Shown piece by piece: positions 1 through 9,279 of a stretch of DNA of 63,625 bases. This DNA comes from Chloroflexota bacterium (GTDB lineage Bacteria; Vulcanimicrobiota; JAMCWD01): contig JAMCWD010000003.1 in NCBI GenBank assembly GCA_023475345.1, forward strand, positions 1 through 63,625, given 5' to 3'. The notes beneath the pieces were generated by a model. It was not told where the DNA came from and made no database searches. It worked only from the letters and a program-made list of their open reading frames with translations. A program made the translations under genes and the position numbers. The number at the start of each line of letters is the position of its first letter. The first letter of the stretch is position 1.

Positions 1-1
1 G

Positions 2-163
2 GGAATAACGGAAATAGCTCCGGAACGGCTGGCGGCATATTATGGCGATAAGCCGCTGGTGGTGATAGACGGTAAAAAATACAAGAGGCTGCCGAGGAAG
101 GTGGAGGATGAAATAATCAGGCTGCTGCGGAAGGAACCTGAAGGGGTCAAAGCAAATGTGTAA
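2..163 (+). CDS. C-terminal fragment of an unrecognised protein (5' end outside window)
   Basis: An open frame runs from the left edge to a TAA at 161-163 and gives the last 53 residues of a protein. The tail is rich in Arg, Lys and Glu (for example YGDKPLVVIDGKKYKRLPRK) and ends in an amphipathic helix-like stretch with an EDEIIRLLRK motif. I do not recognise the family. The codon pattern looks like the surrounding genes, so it is probably real, but without the N-terminal part no function can be given. It converges on the phosphohexomutase gene, with a 160-base gap that holds two hairpin-forming palindromes. Confidence 0.5.
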   Translation, partial: GITEIAPERLAAYYGDKPLVVIDGKKYKRLPRKVEDEIIRLLRKEPEGVKANV

Positions 164-210
164 ACGATGTATCGGACAGTTTTGTAAACTATGTTACCGG
201 GTTGTACCCA

Positions 211-281
211 CCCCTCCGGGGAGGGGAATAGCTTCATACCCGACTTTTTAGACAGCCGCGAAGGCGGGAATCCACGCCTTC
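211..281. repeat. Two short GC-rich palindromes in a convergent intergenic gap
   Basis: CCCCTCC (211-217) and GGAGGGG (220-226) form a 7-bp palindrome. GAAGGCG (260-266) and CGCCTTC (275-281) form a second hairpin with an 8-base loop. Neither is followed by a clear T tract. The second resembles the dispersed GGATTCCCGCCTTCGCGG-type intergenic repeats seen in many bacterial genomes, but only one copy was noticed in this window. Confidence 0.35.
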
Positions 282-327
282 CACGTTATGACTTTATTAT
301 TTACCCCCGATTAAAAATTTTAAAATT

Positions 328-1803
328 TCAGATGCCCAGGGTCTCCCTGCCGGATTCCAGGAGCCAGGATGTCTCTTCTTCCGAGGCGGATTCCGCATAA
401 ATTCTTATCATCGGCTCGGTGCCCGAGATCCTGAACAGTATCCAGTTACCGTTTTCCAGGAAGAACTTGTAGCCGTCAAGTGTCGAGATTTCTTTTACCC
501 TGATCCCTGCGAACTCCATGGGGGGAGAAGCCGAAAGTTTCGATACTGCTTTTTCCTTGACGCCGGGTTCTGTGAGCACGGTATCTATTCTCCTTGTGTA
601 ATGCGGCCCCACGAGCGCGAACAGGTCGTCCATAAGTTTTGCAAGAGGCTTCTTTCTCACGGACATGAATTCCAGCAAATACAACGCGGAGAGGATGCCG
701 TCCCGCTCCGGTATGTGACCTTTGAATCCTATGCCGCCGCTTTCCTCGCCGCCTATCAAAACATCTTTCGTCAGCATCTCCCGGCATGTATGCTTGAATC
801 CCACCGGCGTTATTATAAGCGGGAGATCATATTTTTCCGCGAGCTTATCGATCATCCCGGTGGTGGATACGGATTTGACGATTGTGCCTTTAAGGCCCTT
901 GTTTTCAACCATGTGGACAAGGAGGAGCGAAAATATGTCGTGGGATGACAGGAACCTGCCTGTGGAATCGACCGCGCCGATGCGGTCCCCGTCCCCGTCG
1001 AACGCGAACCCCGCATCTGCCTTGATCTCTTTGACGATATCTATAAGAGGCTGGACGTGGGGCGGTATAGGTTCCGGGTGATCGCCCCCAAAGCCCGGAT
1101 TTATGCCGTTTCTGATCTCCAGGATATTACAGCATATATCTTTGCAGCCTTCGAATAAGCCGGGAAAATATTTCCGTGCCGCACCAAACATAGGGTCCGC
1201 AACAAGCGTGAAGCCCGATTGGGCGATCAATTCAATATCGGCCAGTTCTTTGAGCCGGTCAAGATAATGCCTGCTGAAATCGTAAGTTTTTACGGGAGCT
1301 TTTTCTTCGGTGAGTATCGCAAGGCCCGAATCTATTACAAGGTCAACTTCTTTCTGGAGCAATTCCATGATTTCGGGGAGTCCGGAGGAGCCGTATTCGG
1401 CTTTGAATTTGAACCCACACCACCTGGCAGGGTTATGGCTGGCGGTTATCATGATGCCGCCCGCCGCTTTCATATTCCTTACCGCAAGCGACAGGGCGGG
1501 GGTGGAGACACAGGAGTCGGAAAGCGTTACCGGTATCCCGTTTGCGGATAATATTTTTGCGGTGAGCCGTGCAAATTCATCGGCCCGCAGCCGCGTGTCG
1601 TAGCCGATTAAAATTCCGGATCCGGGCGGCTGGAATGTTGTAGTTAACTGACTTTCCGTTTTCGTCGAGTAGATGTCGAGCTTTTCGCGCTCCGGGGAGT
1701 GGATGTAGTTTGCCGTGCCCTGCGCCGCAACCGATACGGTTTCGTCGTTATAGTCGCTGCCGATGACGGCCCGCCAGCCGTCGGTTCCGAATTTTATTTT
1801 CAT
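328..1803 (-). CDS. Phosphoglucomutase/phosphomannomutase family protein
   Basis: A 491-residue alpha-D-phosphohexomutase that interconverts hexose 1- and 6-phosphates in the cytoplasm. The N terminus IKFGTDGWR is the family signature. The phosphoserine loop ITASHNP places the catalytic serine near residue 122. The Mg2+ loop DGDGDRIG, the sugar-binding loop GGEESGG and the C-terminal phosphate-binding RISGTEPMIRIY all follow in the expected order. Length and motif order are normal for the family. The start ATG at 1803 has a GGGGGA-type ribosome site about 8 bases upstream. Glucose versus mannose versus glucosamine specificity cannot be read from the motifs. It could feed the galactose and nucleotide-sugar genes found elsewhere in the window. 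Confidence 0.93.
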   Translation of the reverse strand: MKIKFGTDGWRAVIGSDYNDETVSVAAQGTANYIHSPEREKLDIYSTKTESQLTTTFQPPGSGILIGYDTRLRADEFARLTAKILSANGIPVTLSDSCVSTPALSLAVRNMKAAGGIMITASHNPARWCGFKFKAEYGSSGLPEIMELLQKEVDLVIDSGLAILTEEKAPVKTYDFSRHYLDRLKELADIELIAQSGFTLVADPMFGAARKYFPGLFEGCKDICCNILEIRNGINPGFGGDHPEPIPPHVQPLIDIVKEIKADAGFAFDGDGDRIGAVDSTGRFLSSHDIFSLLLVHMVENKGLKGTIVKSVSTTGMIDKLAEKYDLPLIITPVGFKHTCREMLTKDVLIGGEESGGIGFKGHIPERDGILSALYLLEFMSVRKKPLAKLMDDLFALVGPHYTRRIDTVLTEPGVKEKAVSKLSASPPMEFAGIRVKEISTLDGYKFFLENGNWILFRISGTEPMIRIYAESASEEETSWLLESGRETLGI

Positions 1804-1902
1804 CTTCAGTCCCCCGGTTTTTTCATATTCTCTTCTATTTGCATTTTTTATTCCCTGTCAGGTTCAAGCATGGATCTTCAGGCGGGCATCTTCCGGGTTC
1901 GA

Positions 1903-1934
1903 TAAAAAAACCCGGCAGGAACAAAACCCCGCCG
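1903..1934 (-). terminator. Intrinsic terminator downstream of the TPR lipoprotein
   Basis: Read on the minus strand, CGGCGGG (1934-1928) pairs with CCTGCCG (1919-1913), including one G-U pair, across a short loop. It is followed by GG and seven T residues. It lies about 60 bases after the stop of the TPR lipoprotein gene and before the phosphohexomutase gene, so it probably separates the two units. Confidence 0.55.
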
Positions 1935-1995
1935 CGCAAGGATTCATCAGGCCGGGGCCTTTATCAATGTTAAAACCGGCCGGTGATTTTGAATC

Positions 1996-3672
1996 TTATT
2001 TTTTCTTTAATGTTTCTAAAAGTTTCAGGTTATATTCAATTAGAAAATTGTCGCCGTTTTTCCGGGCTAAAGAAACCGATTTGTTCAGGGCATCGACAGC
2101 TTCTTTTTTTCTCCCCAGGGCAATCAATATCTCTCCCCTGGTACTCCAGGCCATTGCAAAATCGGGATCTATCCCGATTGCCTTATCACAATATTTTAAG
2201 GCTTCCCCCGGCTTGCCCAGTTGGAACAGCGTGAACGCTTTATTATTCCACGCCTCTTTGAACGAGGGAGCCAGTGCGAGCGCCTTATCGTAGCATTCGA
2301 CGGCTTCAAGGTACTTCCCGTTCTGGCTCAGGTAGTATCCTTTATTTAACCAGGCTGTCGGCGAATCCGGTTTTGATGACATTATTGCTTTTGCCATTTC
2401 AGCGGCGCTGTTGTTCGCTTCCTGTTCCTTTCCCAGTTTTCTCAACGCTTCGGTCTTGATTTTCCAGGCTTCTGAGTGCCCGGGATTTAAGGATATTGCT
2501 TTATTAAGGAATTTGACGGCTTCTTCGTTTCTTCCCTTCATGTACAACATGTATCCCTTGTTGTACCAGGCGTATGAATATTCAGGGGCTTCGGCGATGG
2601 CTTTATCGAGCAGTTTTAATGCTTCATCACCTTTTCCTTCCTGCCAGAGCATGGCCGCCTTATTGCTTAAATTTTGGGCCTTTTCATACTTGTTCTTGTT
2701 CGGCATTTTAGCGCCATTATCAATATATTGAAACTTTTTTAAGAAATCTATTGCGAATTCGGAATTCGGATGATTTGCCATATATTTTTTTACTTCCACG
2801 ATAATTTTTTTATCCAGTTCAGTATCGGAAAATTCCATGTAATATTTTGAGGCATTGGAATTAAGCTCTGCGTAAGCACGGATCATTAAAAATGGGGCAG
2901 GCGAATCCGGCGAATTTTTTTTAGCTACTTCATCTATGAATTCTAACATCTGCCGTTTAGAGCCGTACCAGTTGGGCGAAAGATAAACGAGCTTTTCGGA
3001 ATGAGCGTAATAGCTGTCAGGGTCTATGGCCGTTGCATTCCTGAACCATTTTTCCATTTGATCCCTTTCCCATCCCAGCCCCCGCGCGACAACCTCCAGG
3101 TAAATTGCCGGGTATGGGTCGTCATGGGTCATACCGTATGCTTTTTCCAGGTCGGCCGCAGCAAGTTTCAATCTTTCATGGAAAAGTTTCCACCCTTCTT
3201 CGGTAACGGTGTATCCCCAGCCGCCGCCGCGGGCATCCCATGCGGAATTAATATAATAAGAGCCTCTTGCGGTGAAGGGGATATGAGAGCCGGGAGAATG
3301 CTCACGCCATTCATTCAGCAATATCAACGGGTCGGGGACGTTACTGTAAACTTCCGTATAAGCGTCGATCAATTTTTTCTCGTTTTTCCTTTTGTCTTTC
3401 AGGAGGCCAGTTATTTTTTGCTCGATCTCTTCGAATTTTTTCTCTACGAGGAACATGTTCCATTCGTTAGGCTTGTATTGTATTGGCTCACCTGATTTTT
3501 TGTTGCTGGCAAGACTTTTTCCACTGCCAGCAAAGTTTTTTTCGCTGGAACCTGCAGGGACTTTCACATCGCCTGCGGGCTTTGAAGTAACGATTTTAAT
3601 GCTTGAACAACCGAAGCCGCTCAGACAAAAAATCAAAAAGAAAGTAATGACCGGTATCTTTAAAAATTTCAT
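1996..3672 (-). CDS. TPR-repeat lipoprotein with DUF4034-like N-terminal region
   Basis: A 558-residue predicted lipoprotein. I chose the ATG at 3672 because it is preceded by an AGGGGGG ribosome site and opens a signal peptide (MKFLKIPVITFFLIFC) ending in a lipobox, LSGFGC. Residues of about 60-260 contain a Trp/Tyr-rich region with W-DARGGGWGYTV that looks like DUF4034. About residues 320-558 form at least five TPRs, with repeated KA[IL]-L-P, AW-NKG and AVK motifs. TPR proteins usually scaffold protein complexes, and this one should be anchored in an outer or inner membrane facing the periplasm. The reading frame stays open upstream, but that part overlaps the small peptide gene out of frame and is not coding. 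The partner is unknown. Confidence 0.8.
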   Translation of the reverse strand: MKFLKIPVITFFLIFCLSGFGCSSIKIVTSKPAGDVKVPAGSSEKNFAGSGKSLASNKKSGEPIQYKPNEWNMFLVEKKFEEIEQKITGLLKDKRKNEKKLIDAYTEVYSNVPDPLILLNEWREHSPGSHIPFTARGSYYINSAWDARGGGWGYTVTEEGWKLFHERLKLAAADLEKAYGMTHDDPYPAIYLEVVARGLGWERDQMEKWFRNATAIDPDSYYAHSEKLVYLSPNWYGSKRQMLEFIDEVAKKNSPDSPAPFLMIRAYAELNSNASKYYMEFSDTELDKKIIVEVKKYMANHPNSEFAIDFLKKFQYIDNGAKMPNKNKYEKAQNLSNKAAMLWQEGKGDEALKLLDKAIAEAPEYSYAWYNKGYMLYMKGRNEEAVKFLNKAISLNPGHSEAWKIKTEALRKLGKEQEANNSAAEMAKAIMSSKPDSPTAWLNKGYYLSQNGKYLEAVECYDKALALAPSFKEAWNNKAFTLFQLGKPGEALKYCDKAIGIDPDFAMAWSTRGEILIALGRKKEAVDALNKSVSLARKNGDNFLIEYNLKLLETLKKK

Positions 3673-3816
3673 GATCCATCCCCCCTTACAAATCATAACT
3701 TCTGCTAAATTCCGGTTCATCCTGTACGGCACATTGAATTGAATTAAGATAATTACCTGATTATTAAAAACCGGGTTCGATATAACGAGCGCGGAGTCAC
3801 AGGGTTTCATACAAAT

Positions 3817-3847
3817 TAAAAAAGCCGGGCATTGTCCCCGGCTTTTT
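3817..3847 (-). terminator. Intrinsic terminator after the 18-codon peptide gene
   Basis: AAAAAGCCGGG and CCCGGCTTTTT form a strong hairpin with a short loop, flanked by A and T tracts so that it could act in both directions. On the minus strand it starts 16 bases after the stop of the small Cys-Gly peptide, giving that peptide its own short transcript. Confidence 0.75.
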
Positions 3848-3862
3848 GCGGTAAATAAAGAC

Positions 3863-3919
3863 TTACTTCTTTTTGTCTCCCTTTTTTTTGCCGCCGCCGC
3901 AGCCACAACCTCCACACAT
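3863..3919 (-). CDS. 18-residue Cys/Gly/Lys peptide
   Basis: The short frame encodes MCGGCGCGGGKKKGDKKK. It is preceded by a near-perfect Shine-Dalgarno AAAGGAGG with 8 bases to the ATG. A TGATATAAT extended -10 element lies upstream, and an intrinsic terminator lies 16 bases after the stop, so a complete transcription unit of about 130 bases is visible. The three cysteines lie at residues 2, 5 and 7 in a C-GG-C-G-C pattern followed by a basic tail. This could be a metal-binding peptide, a peptide modified after translation (a CGCGG-type radical-SAM RiPP family is known by name) or a leader peptide. I cannot decide between these. A related CGGC-x-GGGKK stretch occurs in the Gly-zipper protein at 26289-27230. 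The frame is too short for usual gene callers. Confidence 0.6.
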   Translation of the reverse strand: MCGGCGCGGGKKKGDKKK

Positions 3920-4272
3920 ATCGGAAACCTCCTTTACTGGATTTATCATGAAAATTATATCAAATATGCGGTCTGTCCGCAATCGTTCCGATGGATGATG
4001 TGGCCCCGAGAGGAAATTTCAGACACTCCGGAAGGAGCCTGTTTTTTGAGACGGCCTCCGTGGTTGTTTATATAAACAGTTAAGTAGTATAATAGAAAAG
4101 AATTCAGGTTTCGGTATTTTATGCTGAAAACCGGAGGCAAGCCGGTGTTTTATGGCGCATGTCGTTTCCGGATTCTTATACAGGAAAAAGAAATGCCGCC
4201 AAGAATATTTTCGATTAACAATAAAGGAGGCTTGAAACGACCGGGTATATCAACCGGTCTATTAATGCAGGT
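3920..4272. other. Divergent intergenic region, peptide gene / HEAT gene
   Basis: It holds the minus-strand promoter of the small peptide. It also holds a plus-strand TTGTTT (4064-4069), 18 bases, TATAAT (4088-4093) promoter, with a TTTATATAAA palindrome between them. An AAAGGAGG lies at 4223-4230, more than 40 bases before the HEAT-protein ATG. No protein-like frame is convincing here. Confidence 0.5.
3954..3982 (-). promoter_or_regulatory. Promoter with extended -10 for the 18-residue peptide
   Basis: On the minus strand, TGATATAAT (3962-3954) is a perfect extended -10. A weak TTGCGG -35 lies 17 bases upstream. The predicted transcript start is near 3947, about 14 bases before the Shine-Dalgarno sequence of the small peptide. 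Confidence 0.55.
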
Positions 4273-7005
4273 ATGGATCTTGAAAATTTACTGGAAAATT
4301 TAAAATCACGCGATTATTTAATCAGGCGCGATACGGCAAAGGCCATCGGAGAAATAGGGATTGAGGAAGCTGCGGGGGCATTGATTTATGCTTTGAAGGA
4401 CAGGGAATCGTGCGTGCGCGAAGCGGCGGCGAGGTCTCTGGGGAAGCTTGGCAAAGAAAATGCCGTTAAGCCTCTTACAAGGCTTTTGAAAGATAAGGAC
4501 TGGCATGTCCGGCGCGTTACCGCCGAATCGCTCGGCCATCTGAAATATCACCAGGCTGAAAAGCCGCTTATTCACGCCCTCCATGATGAAGAACTTTATG
4601 TGCGGGAGGCTGCCGCCAGGGCATTGGGGCGCCTGGGCGGCAAACTTTCTTTCGAGCCCCTGGTGAAGGCGCTGAGAAAAGAGGAAATGATCAGCTTCTC
4701 CTCGATTTTCAAGTCGTTCAGCCGTTCCAAGAACGGGCTTGATATCGATATGACATCGAAGGTGATTTGTGCTGCGGCTGAGGCTCTTGGAAATTTAAAA
4801 ATAACCGAGGCTTTGCCCTATCTCATTAAAGCCCTGCAGGACAGCGCTCCGGATGTCAGGGCTGCTTCGGCGCGCGCCATGGGGAAATTGAAAGACAAGA
4901 GGGCCATCGAACCCTTGATAAGTATTTTTAAAGATGAAAATAAAGATGTAGTTGAAGCGGTATCCGATGGACTTGTCGAGCTTGCGCCCGATTCGCTGAA
5001 ACATTTAATCAAGGCCCTTGGCGATTCTTCATGGAAAGTTCGCCGTGCCGCCGCAATATCCCTGGGAAGAACCGGCGATATAAAGGCTGTCGAGCCTTTA
5101 ATCCAGACATTGTCGGATGACGATTCCGACGTCCGGGATACTGCAGCCTATGCGCTGGCCATGGTAGGCGCCCCTGCCGTAGGCCCGCTGACAAGGGCTA
5201 TGGAAGGTTCGGATAACGCCGTTTGCAGCATCGCGGCCGAAATACTGGGACAGCTTGGCGATACTCTTGCCGTTGACGCCCTGATTAGAGCCCTTGGCAA
5301 TGATGACTGGCGCGTACGCCTTGCTTCCGTTGAAGCGCTCGGAAACCTGGGAGACGATTCCGCAGTCCAGCCTTTGATCCGGACATTGAAAGATGAAAAA
5401 AGCGATGTGCGCCGTCCCGCGGCTGTTGCGCTGGGTCTTTTGAGAAACCCAATGGCCGTAGAACCTTTAATAAATGCGTTGAATGACCAGGACCCCAATA
5501 TAAGACAGGCCACCGTCCATTCCCTGGTAGTCATCGGGGTACCTTCGGTAAAACCTCTGATCCGCGAGCTTAAGAACCAGGACTGGCATGTCCGCAGGCT
5601 GGCTGCCGAGTGCCTGGGACAGATCGGTGACAGTATCGCGGTAGAACCTCTGCTTGAATTGATGAGCGACCCGATGCTCCATGTCCGGCACGCTGCAAAA
5701 AAAGCCCTTGAACAACTGGGCAAAGGGGATATTATTAAAGAATCGGTCGATGTGCTGAAAGAAGACAGCGAATTGATGAAAAAACTTCAATCGCTCGAAC
5801 ATAAGCAGTCCGTGGAAAAGTATATGCGGGCTTTAAGAGATCCCGATCCCCAGGTCATCCAGAAAGCCGCCGAGGAATTGGGAAAGCTCGGCAACCCGCG
5901 CGCTACCGTGCCGCTCGTACGCGCACTCGGAAGCGAAAGCTGGAAAATACAACAGTCTGCGGCATATTCAATCTGCCAGTTGCTCGATAAATATGACCTG
6001 GACCCGCTGTTTTATGTCCAGAAGGATCATAGCGCCCTGGGGCGGCCGTCGGCAGCCGACGAGCTTATGCGTATAGATACCGTTCCCGCGGAACCCCTGT
6101 TCCAGGGGTTGTCTGACAACGATTTCCATATGAGGAGAGCGTGCGCTTATGCCCTGGGAAGCATAGGCGACAGGCGTGCGGTTGAGCCTTTGATACACAT
6201 GTTAAAAGACCGTAAGCCCGAGGTCAGGAGCGCCGCGCTTCAGGCGCTGGGCAAATTGAAAGACAAGCAGTCTGTCGAACCCGTTATCCCTATGCTTATC
6301 GACGACGATGAAATTGTTAAGAAGGCCGCCGCCGAAGCTCTTCTAAAAATGGGAGAAGGCGTGCTTGTCCATGCTATTCTGGGTACCTTGAGCGGTGATG
6401 AAGATGCCAGGGATAAGCTTGTTTCTCTGGAGGACACCCGCGTTTCCGGGCTTTTGATAAATGCGCTGGGAGAAGAAGATCCCAATATCCGCAGGATGTC
6501 CGCCTCGGTTCTTGAGAAGTGGGGAGAAGGGGAACTCGTCGGGGCGGTAATGGGGACTCTCGAAGGCGATGAGGCCGCAAGGGAAAAGCTTATTTCTCTC
6601 AATGATCCAAGGGCCGTGGATATACTCGTAAGCGCGATGGAGGATGAAAATCCCGCTGTAAGAAGCTCCATAGCGAGATCCCTCGGAGACATGGGGGACA
6701 GGCGTGCGACCCCCGCGCTTATCGCAAGGCTTAACGATAACGAGCCGGAAGTTCGGGAAATCCTGGTAAAAGCATTGATGAAGCTTGGAGATACCGAGGC
6801 CGTGGAACCTCTAATAAAGGTCCTCAGTGAGGATAAAAGTTCCGGGGTGCGGCTTGCGGCGGTTGAGGCCCTGAGGAGCCTCGGCGATTCCAGAGCCGTG
6901 GACTCATTGATGAGAGCAATGAACGACTCGGACTTTAAAGTCGGCATTGCGGCGGCAAAAGCTATCGGCAGGTGGAAGATAAGCGGTTCCGGCGGGAACA
7001 GGTAA
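4273..7005 (+). CDS. Large HEAT-repeat (PBS-lyase-type) protein
   Basis: A 910-residue protein made almost wholly of about 31-residue HEAT/PBS-lyase repeats of the form AV-PLI-AL-D-D-VR--AA-ALG-LGD, nearly thirty in tandem. There is no signal peptide or membrane segment, so it should be cytoplasmic. Such solenoids bind proteins or act as scaffolds. In phycobilin lyases they bind chromophores, but nothing here suggests that role. Two spacers without clean repeats occur near residues 135-165 and 490-520. The ATG at 4273 lacks a close ribosome site. In-frame codons upstream contain no ATG, GTG or TTG before an AAAGGAGG, so the start is uncertain. Convergent with galK. Confidence 0.85.
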   Translation: MDLENLLENLKSRDYLIRRDTAKAIGEIGIEEAAGALIYALKDRESCVREAAARSLGKLGKENAVKPLTRLLKDKDWHVRRVTAESLGHLKYHQAEKPLIHALHDEELYVREAAARALGRLGGKLSFEPLVKALRKEEMISFSSIFKSFSRSKNGLDIDMTSKVICAAAEALGNLKITEALPYLIKALQDSAPDVRAASARAMGKLKDKRAIEPLISIFKDENKDVVEAVSDGLVELAPDSLKHLIKALGDSSWKVRRAAAISLGRTGDIKAVEPLIQTLSDDDSDVRDTAAYALAMVGAPAVGPLTRAMEGSDNAVCSIAAEILGQLGDTLAVDALIRALGNDDWRVRLASVEALGNLGDDSAVQPLIRTLKDEKSDVRRPAAVALGLLRNPMAVEPLINALNDQDPNIRQATVHSLVVIGVPSVKPLIRELKNQDWHVRRLAAECLGQIGDSIAVEPLLELMSDPMLHVRHAAKKALEQLGKGDIIKESVDVLKEDSELMKKLQSLEHKQSVEKYMRALRDPDPQVIQKAAEELGKLGNPRATVPLVRALGSESWKIQQSAAYSICQLLDKYDLDPLFYVQKDHSALGRPSAADELMRIDTVPAEPLFQGLSDNDFHMRRACAYALGSIGDRRAVEPLIHMLKDRKPEVRSAALQALGKLKDKQSVEPVIPMLIDDDEIVKKAAAEALLKMGEGVLVHAILGTLSGDEDARDKLVSLEDTRVSGLLINALGEEDPNIRRMSASVLEKWGEGELVGAVMGTLEGDEAAREKLISLNDPRAVDILVSAMEDENPAVRSSIARSLGDMGDRRATPALIARLNDNEPEVREILVKALMKLGDTEAVEPLIKVLSEDKSSGVRLAAVEALRSLGDSRAVDSLMRAMNDSDFKVGIAAAKAIGRWKISGSGGNR

Positions 7006-7082
7006 GGGCGCATTTGAAAGCATTTTACTGTTTTTATTTTCCCCTGAATAATGCCGGGTTTTCAATCCATCTCAGGTTTTTC

Positions 7083-8282
7083 TCAGAAAGCGGGAATGGC
7101 AGAAGGGATCCTTAAAAGCGACGCGCCCGATGCCGCCTGCGATACTATAAAATTCGGCTCGATGGAAAATTCTTTCACATAATTTTCGGTCAGTCGTTTT
7201 TTGAATTTTTCTATGCCTTCGTTTTTAACAATGCTGACGGTACAACCGCCGAAACCAGCCCCGGTAAGCCTGGAGCCGCAGCATTCCTCGACTCCCCATG
7301 CGGCTCTGACAAGGCAGTCCAACTCCGGGCAGCTCACTTCGAAATCGTCGCGGAGCGAAATATGAGACAGCTTCATAAGCTCGCCGAAGAATTCGAGGTC
7401 GTTGTTTTCAAGAGCCTCGGCCCCGTCAAGCGCGCGCTGGTTTTCATAGATGACATGCCTGCAGCGTTTTCTGATCGGATCGGGGATGGTATGCTCCACT
7501 TCCTCCCACATCCCGGGCAGGACATCGCGGAGCGCGGTTATTGTAGGGAATTGCTTTTTCAAGAGATTGAGGCCCTCTTCGCATTCCAGCCGTCTCCTGT
7601 TATATTCGCTTCCGGTAAGTTTCCTTCTTATGTTCGAATCACATATAACGATTGAAATCTCGCCCCGTCTGGGCATAGGGACAAGCATTGCGTTCAGTGT
7701 CCTGCAATCGATAAGGAGTGCGTGGTTATCCCATCCCATCATCGATATGAACTGGTCCATTATGCCGCAATTCACCCCGACAAAATTATTTTCGGCCTTC
7801 TGGGCCAGGAGGGCAAGTGACCTGTCCGAAATATCCGAAAGGTTGAAAAGCCTGCGGAACAGGCATGCGGCGGCCACTTCCATAGCCGCAGACGATGAAA
7901 GGCCGGAACCTATGGGGATATCGCCCCATACCAGCATCTCACAACCGCCCGGGTTATATCCTGATTTTATCAACTCGTCCGCGACGCCTGCTATATAATT
8001 GCTCCAGCTTTTATCTTTCGAAGGCCTGATATCCGTAAGGGGTACGGTTACACTCTCGTCAAAATTCATGGAATAAATGCGAAGCTCCGGCGCGCTTATC
8101 GGGGAAGCCACGATCCTTATTTCTTTTTCAATCGCCGCCGGGAATACAAAGCCCATGTTATAGTCGGTATGTTCGCCGATAAGGTTCACGCGGCCCGGCG
8201 CCCTGACGCCCATAATAGGCGGCCGGTCAAATTTTTCTATAAAGGCTTTAATCAGGGGTAATGTTTTATCTAAAGCGTTCAC
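7083..8282 (-). CDS. galK: Galactokinase
   Basis: A 399-residue GHMP-family kinase that phosphorylates galactose at C1 using ATP, the first committed Leloir step. The galactokinase signature GRVNLIGEHTDYN lies near residues 30-43. The ATP-binding loop is GSGLSSSAAMEVA, and the C-terminal GAGFGGCTVS motif is intact. The catalytic aspartate region NCGIMDQFIS is present. Length is typical. It is the last gene of a five-gene minus-strand operon, one base after galT, with the symporter and galT that supply and use the same sugar. Confidence 0.97.
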   Translation of the reverse strand: MNALDKTLPLIKAFIEKFDRPPIMGVRAPGRVNLIGEHTDYNMGFVFPAAIEKEIRIVASPISAPELRIYSMNFDESVTVPLTDIRPSKDKSWSNYIAGVADELIKSGYNPGGCEMLVWGDIPIGSGLSSSAAMEVAAACLFRRLFNLSDISDRSLALLAQKAENNFVGVNCGIMDQFISMMGWDNHALLIDCRTLNAMLVPMPRRGEISIVICDSNIRRKLTGSEYNRRRLECEEGLNLLKKQFPTITALRDVLPGMWEEVEHTIPDPIRKRCRHVIYENQRALDGAEALENNDLEFFGELMKLSHISLRDDFEVSCPELDCLVRAAWGVEECCGSRLTGAGFGGCTVSIVKNEGIEKFKKRLTENYVKEFSIEPNFIVSQAASGASLLRIPSAIPAF

Positions 8283-8283
8283 T

Positions 8284-9279
8284 TCATTTCCCTTTCTTCA
8301 AGATGTCTGAAATGTCGATATCTCTGAGTTCCGCGGCTTTTTCCTCGGGCAGTGTATCGTTGATGAATGTGCCCGCCCCGCTCTCACAACCGGCCAGGTA
8401 TTTCAATTTTTCAGGAGTCCGGTAAGGCGGGTAAAATTCTATATGGAAGTGATAAAAGGGATATTCCCGCCCGTCCGTCGGACGCTGGTGCATGACCATC
8501 ATGTAAGGGAGGCTGAAGTTCCACAGCCTGTCGTACTTAACGAGCTGGACTTTGAGGGCGCATGCAAGATCCCAATATTCTTCGTCGGTCATTTCAGTAA
8601 GAGATCCCAGGTGGCGGCGGGAAGTGATATGGACTTCGTAGGGATACCTGGCATAAAACGGGATGCCGATATAAAACGAACCGTTTTCCCAGACCGACCT
8701 GAGGCCGTCACTGCGCTCTTCTTTAAGTATTTTGCAGAAGAGGCACTCATTATGCTTCTTATGGTATTTGCGGGCCGAGCTTAATTCCTCCGCCGGGATC
8801 GGCGGGATATAAGAGAACGCATATATCTGGCCATGGGGATGGGGCAGAGTTACGCCGATTACTTCGCCTTTGTTTTCAAAAATGAAAACGTATTTAATCT
8901 CTTTTCTGTTTCCGAGTTCCCTGAACCTGTCCGCCCATATAAGGACAAGGCGGTAGATTTCATCTATCGAGCGGTCGGCAAGCGAGCCTTCGTGGACGGG
9001 GGAATAAAGAACCACTTCACAGATGCCTTTCGAAGGCTCGACCTTCAGGAGGTCGTCGTTTTTGACCGACGGTTCCGGGGGGAAACGCTTGAAGGAAGGG
9101 AAGCGGTTTTCAAAACATACGATTTCATAATTCTCCGCAGGCACCTCGGTCGGGAAGCGGCCCGGCAGGGTGGGGCAGAGAGGACAGTGGTCCTTCGGCG
9201 GGAGGAAAGTCCTGTCCTGGCGGTGAGTGGCGGTAACGACCCAGCGGGAAAGAACCGGGTTCCATCTCAACTCAGACAC
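8284..9279 (-). CDS. galT: Galactose-1-phosphate uridylyltransferase
   Basis: A 331-residue HIT-superfamily enzyme that exchanges galactose 1-phosphate with UDP-glucose to give UDP-galactose and glucose 1-phosphate. The active-site HPHGQIYAF motif is at about residues 147-155, with the nucleophilic histidine in HPH. Cys pairs CPLC near residue 32 and CLFC near residue 178 look like metal or structural sites seen in part of the family. Its start overlaps the preceding small gene by 8 bases and its stop nearly touches galK, so translation is coupled. UDP-galactose 4-epimerase is not in this operon. Confidence 0.95.
   Translation of the reverse strand: MSELRWNPVLSRWVVTATHRQDRTFLPPKDHCPLCPTLPGRFPTEVPAENYEIVCFENRFPSFKRFPPEPSVKNDDLLKVEPSKGICEVVLYSPVHEGSLADRSIDEIYRLVLIWADRFRELGNRKEIKYVFIFENKGEVIGVTLPHPHGQIYAFSYIPPIPAEELSSARKYHKKHNECLFCKILKEERSDGLRSVWENGSFYIGIPFYARYPYEVHITSRRHLGSLTEMTDEEYWDLACALKVQLVKYDRLWNFSLPYMMVMHQRPTDGREYPFYHFHIEFYPPYRTPEKLKYLAGCESGAGTFINDTLPEEKAAELRDIDISDILKKGK

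Noticed and set aside
3673..3915. N-terminal extension of the TPR lipoprotein
   Set aside because: The frame is open, but it runs through the micro-peptide gene and its terminator and would bury the signal peptide.
4121..4303. 60-codon frame upstream of the HEAT gene
   Set aside because: Overlaps the HEAT start in another frame, has no protein-like pattern and no ribosome site at its own start.
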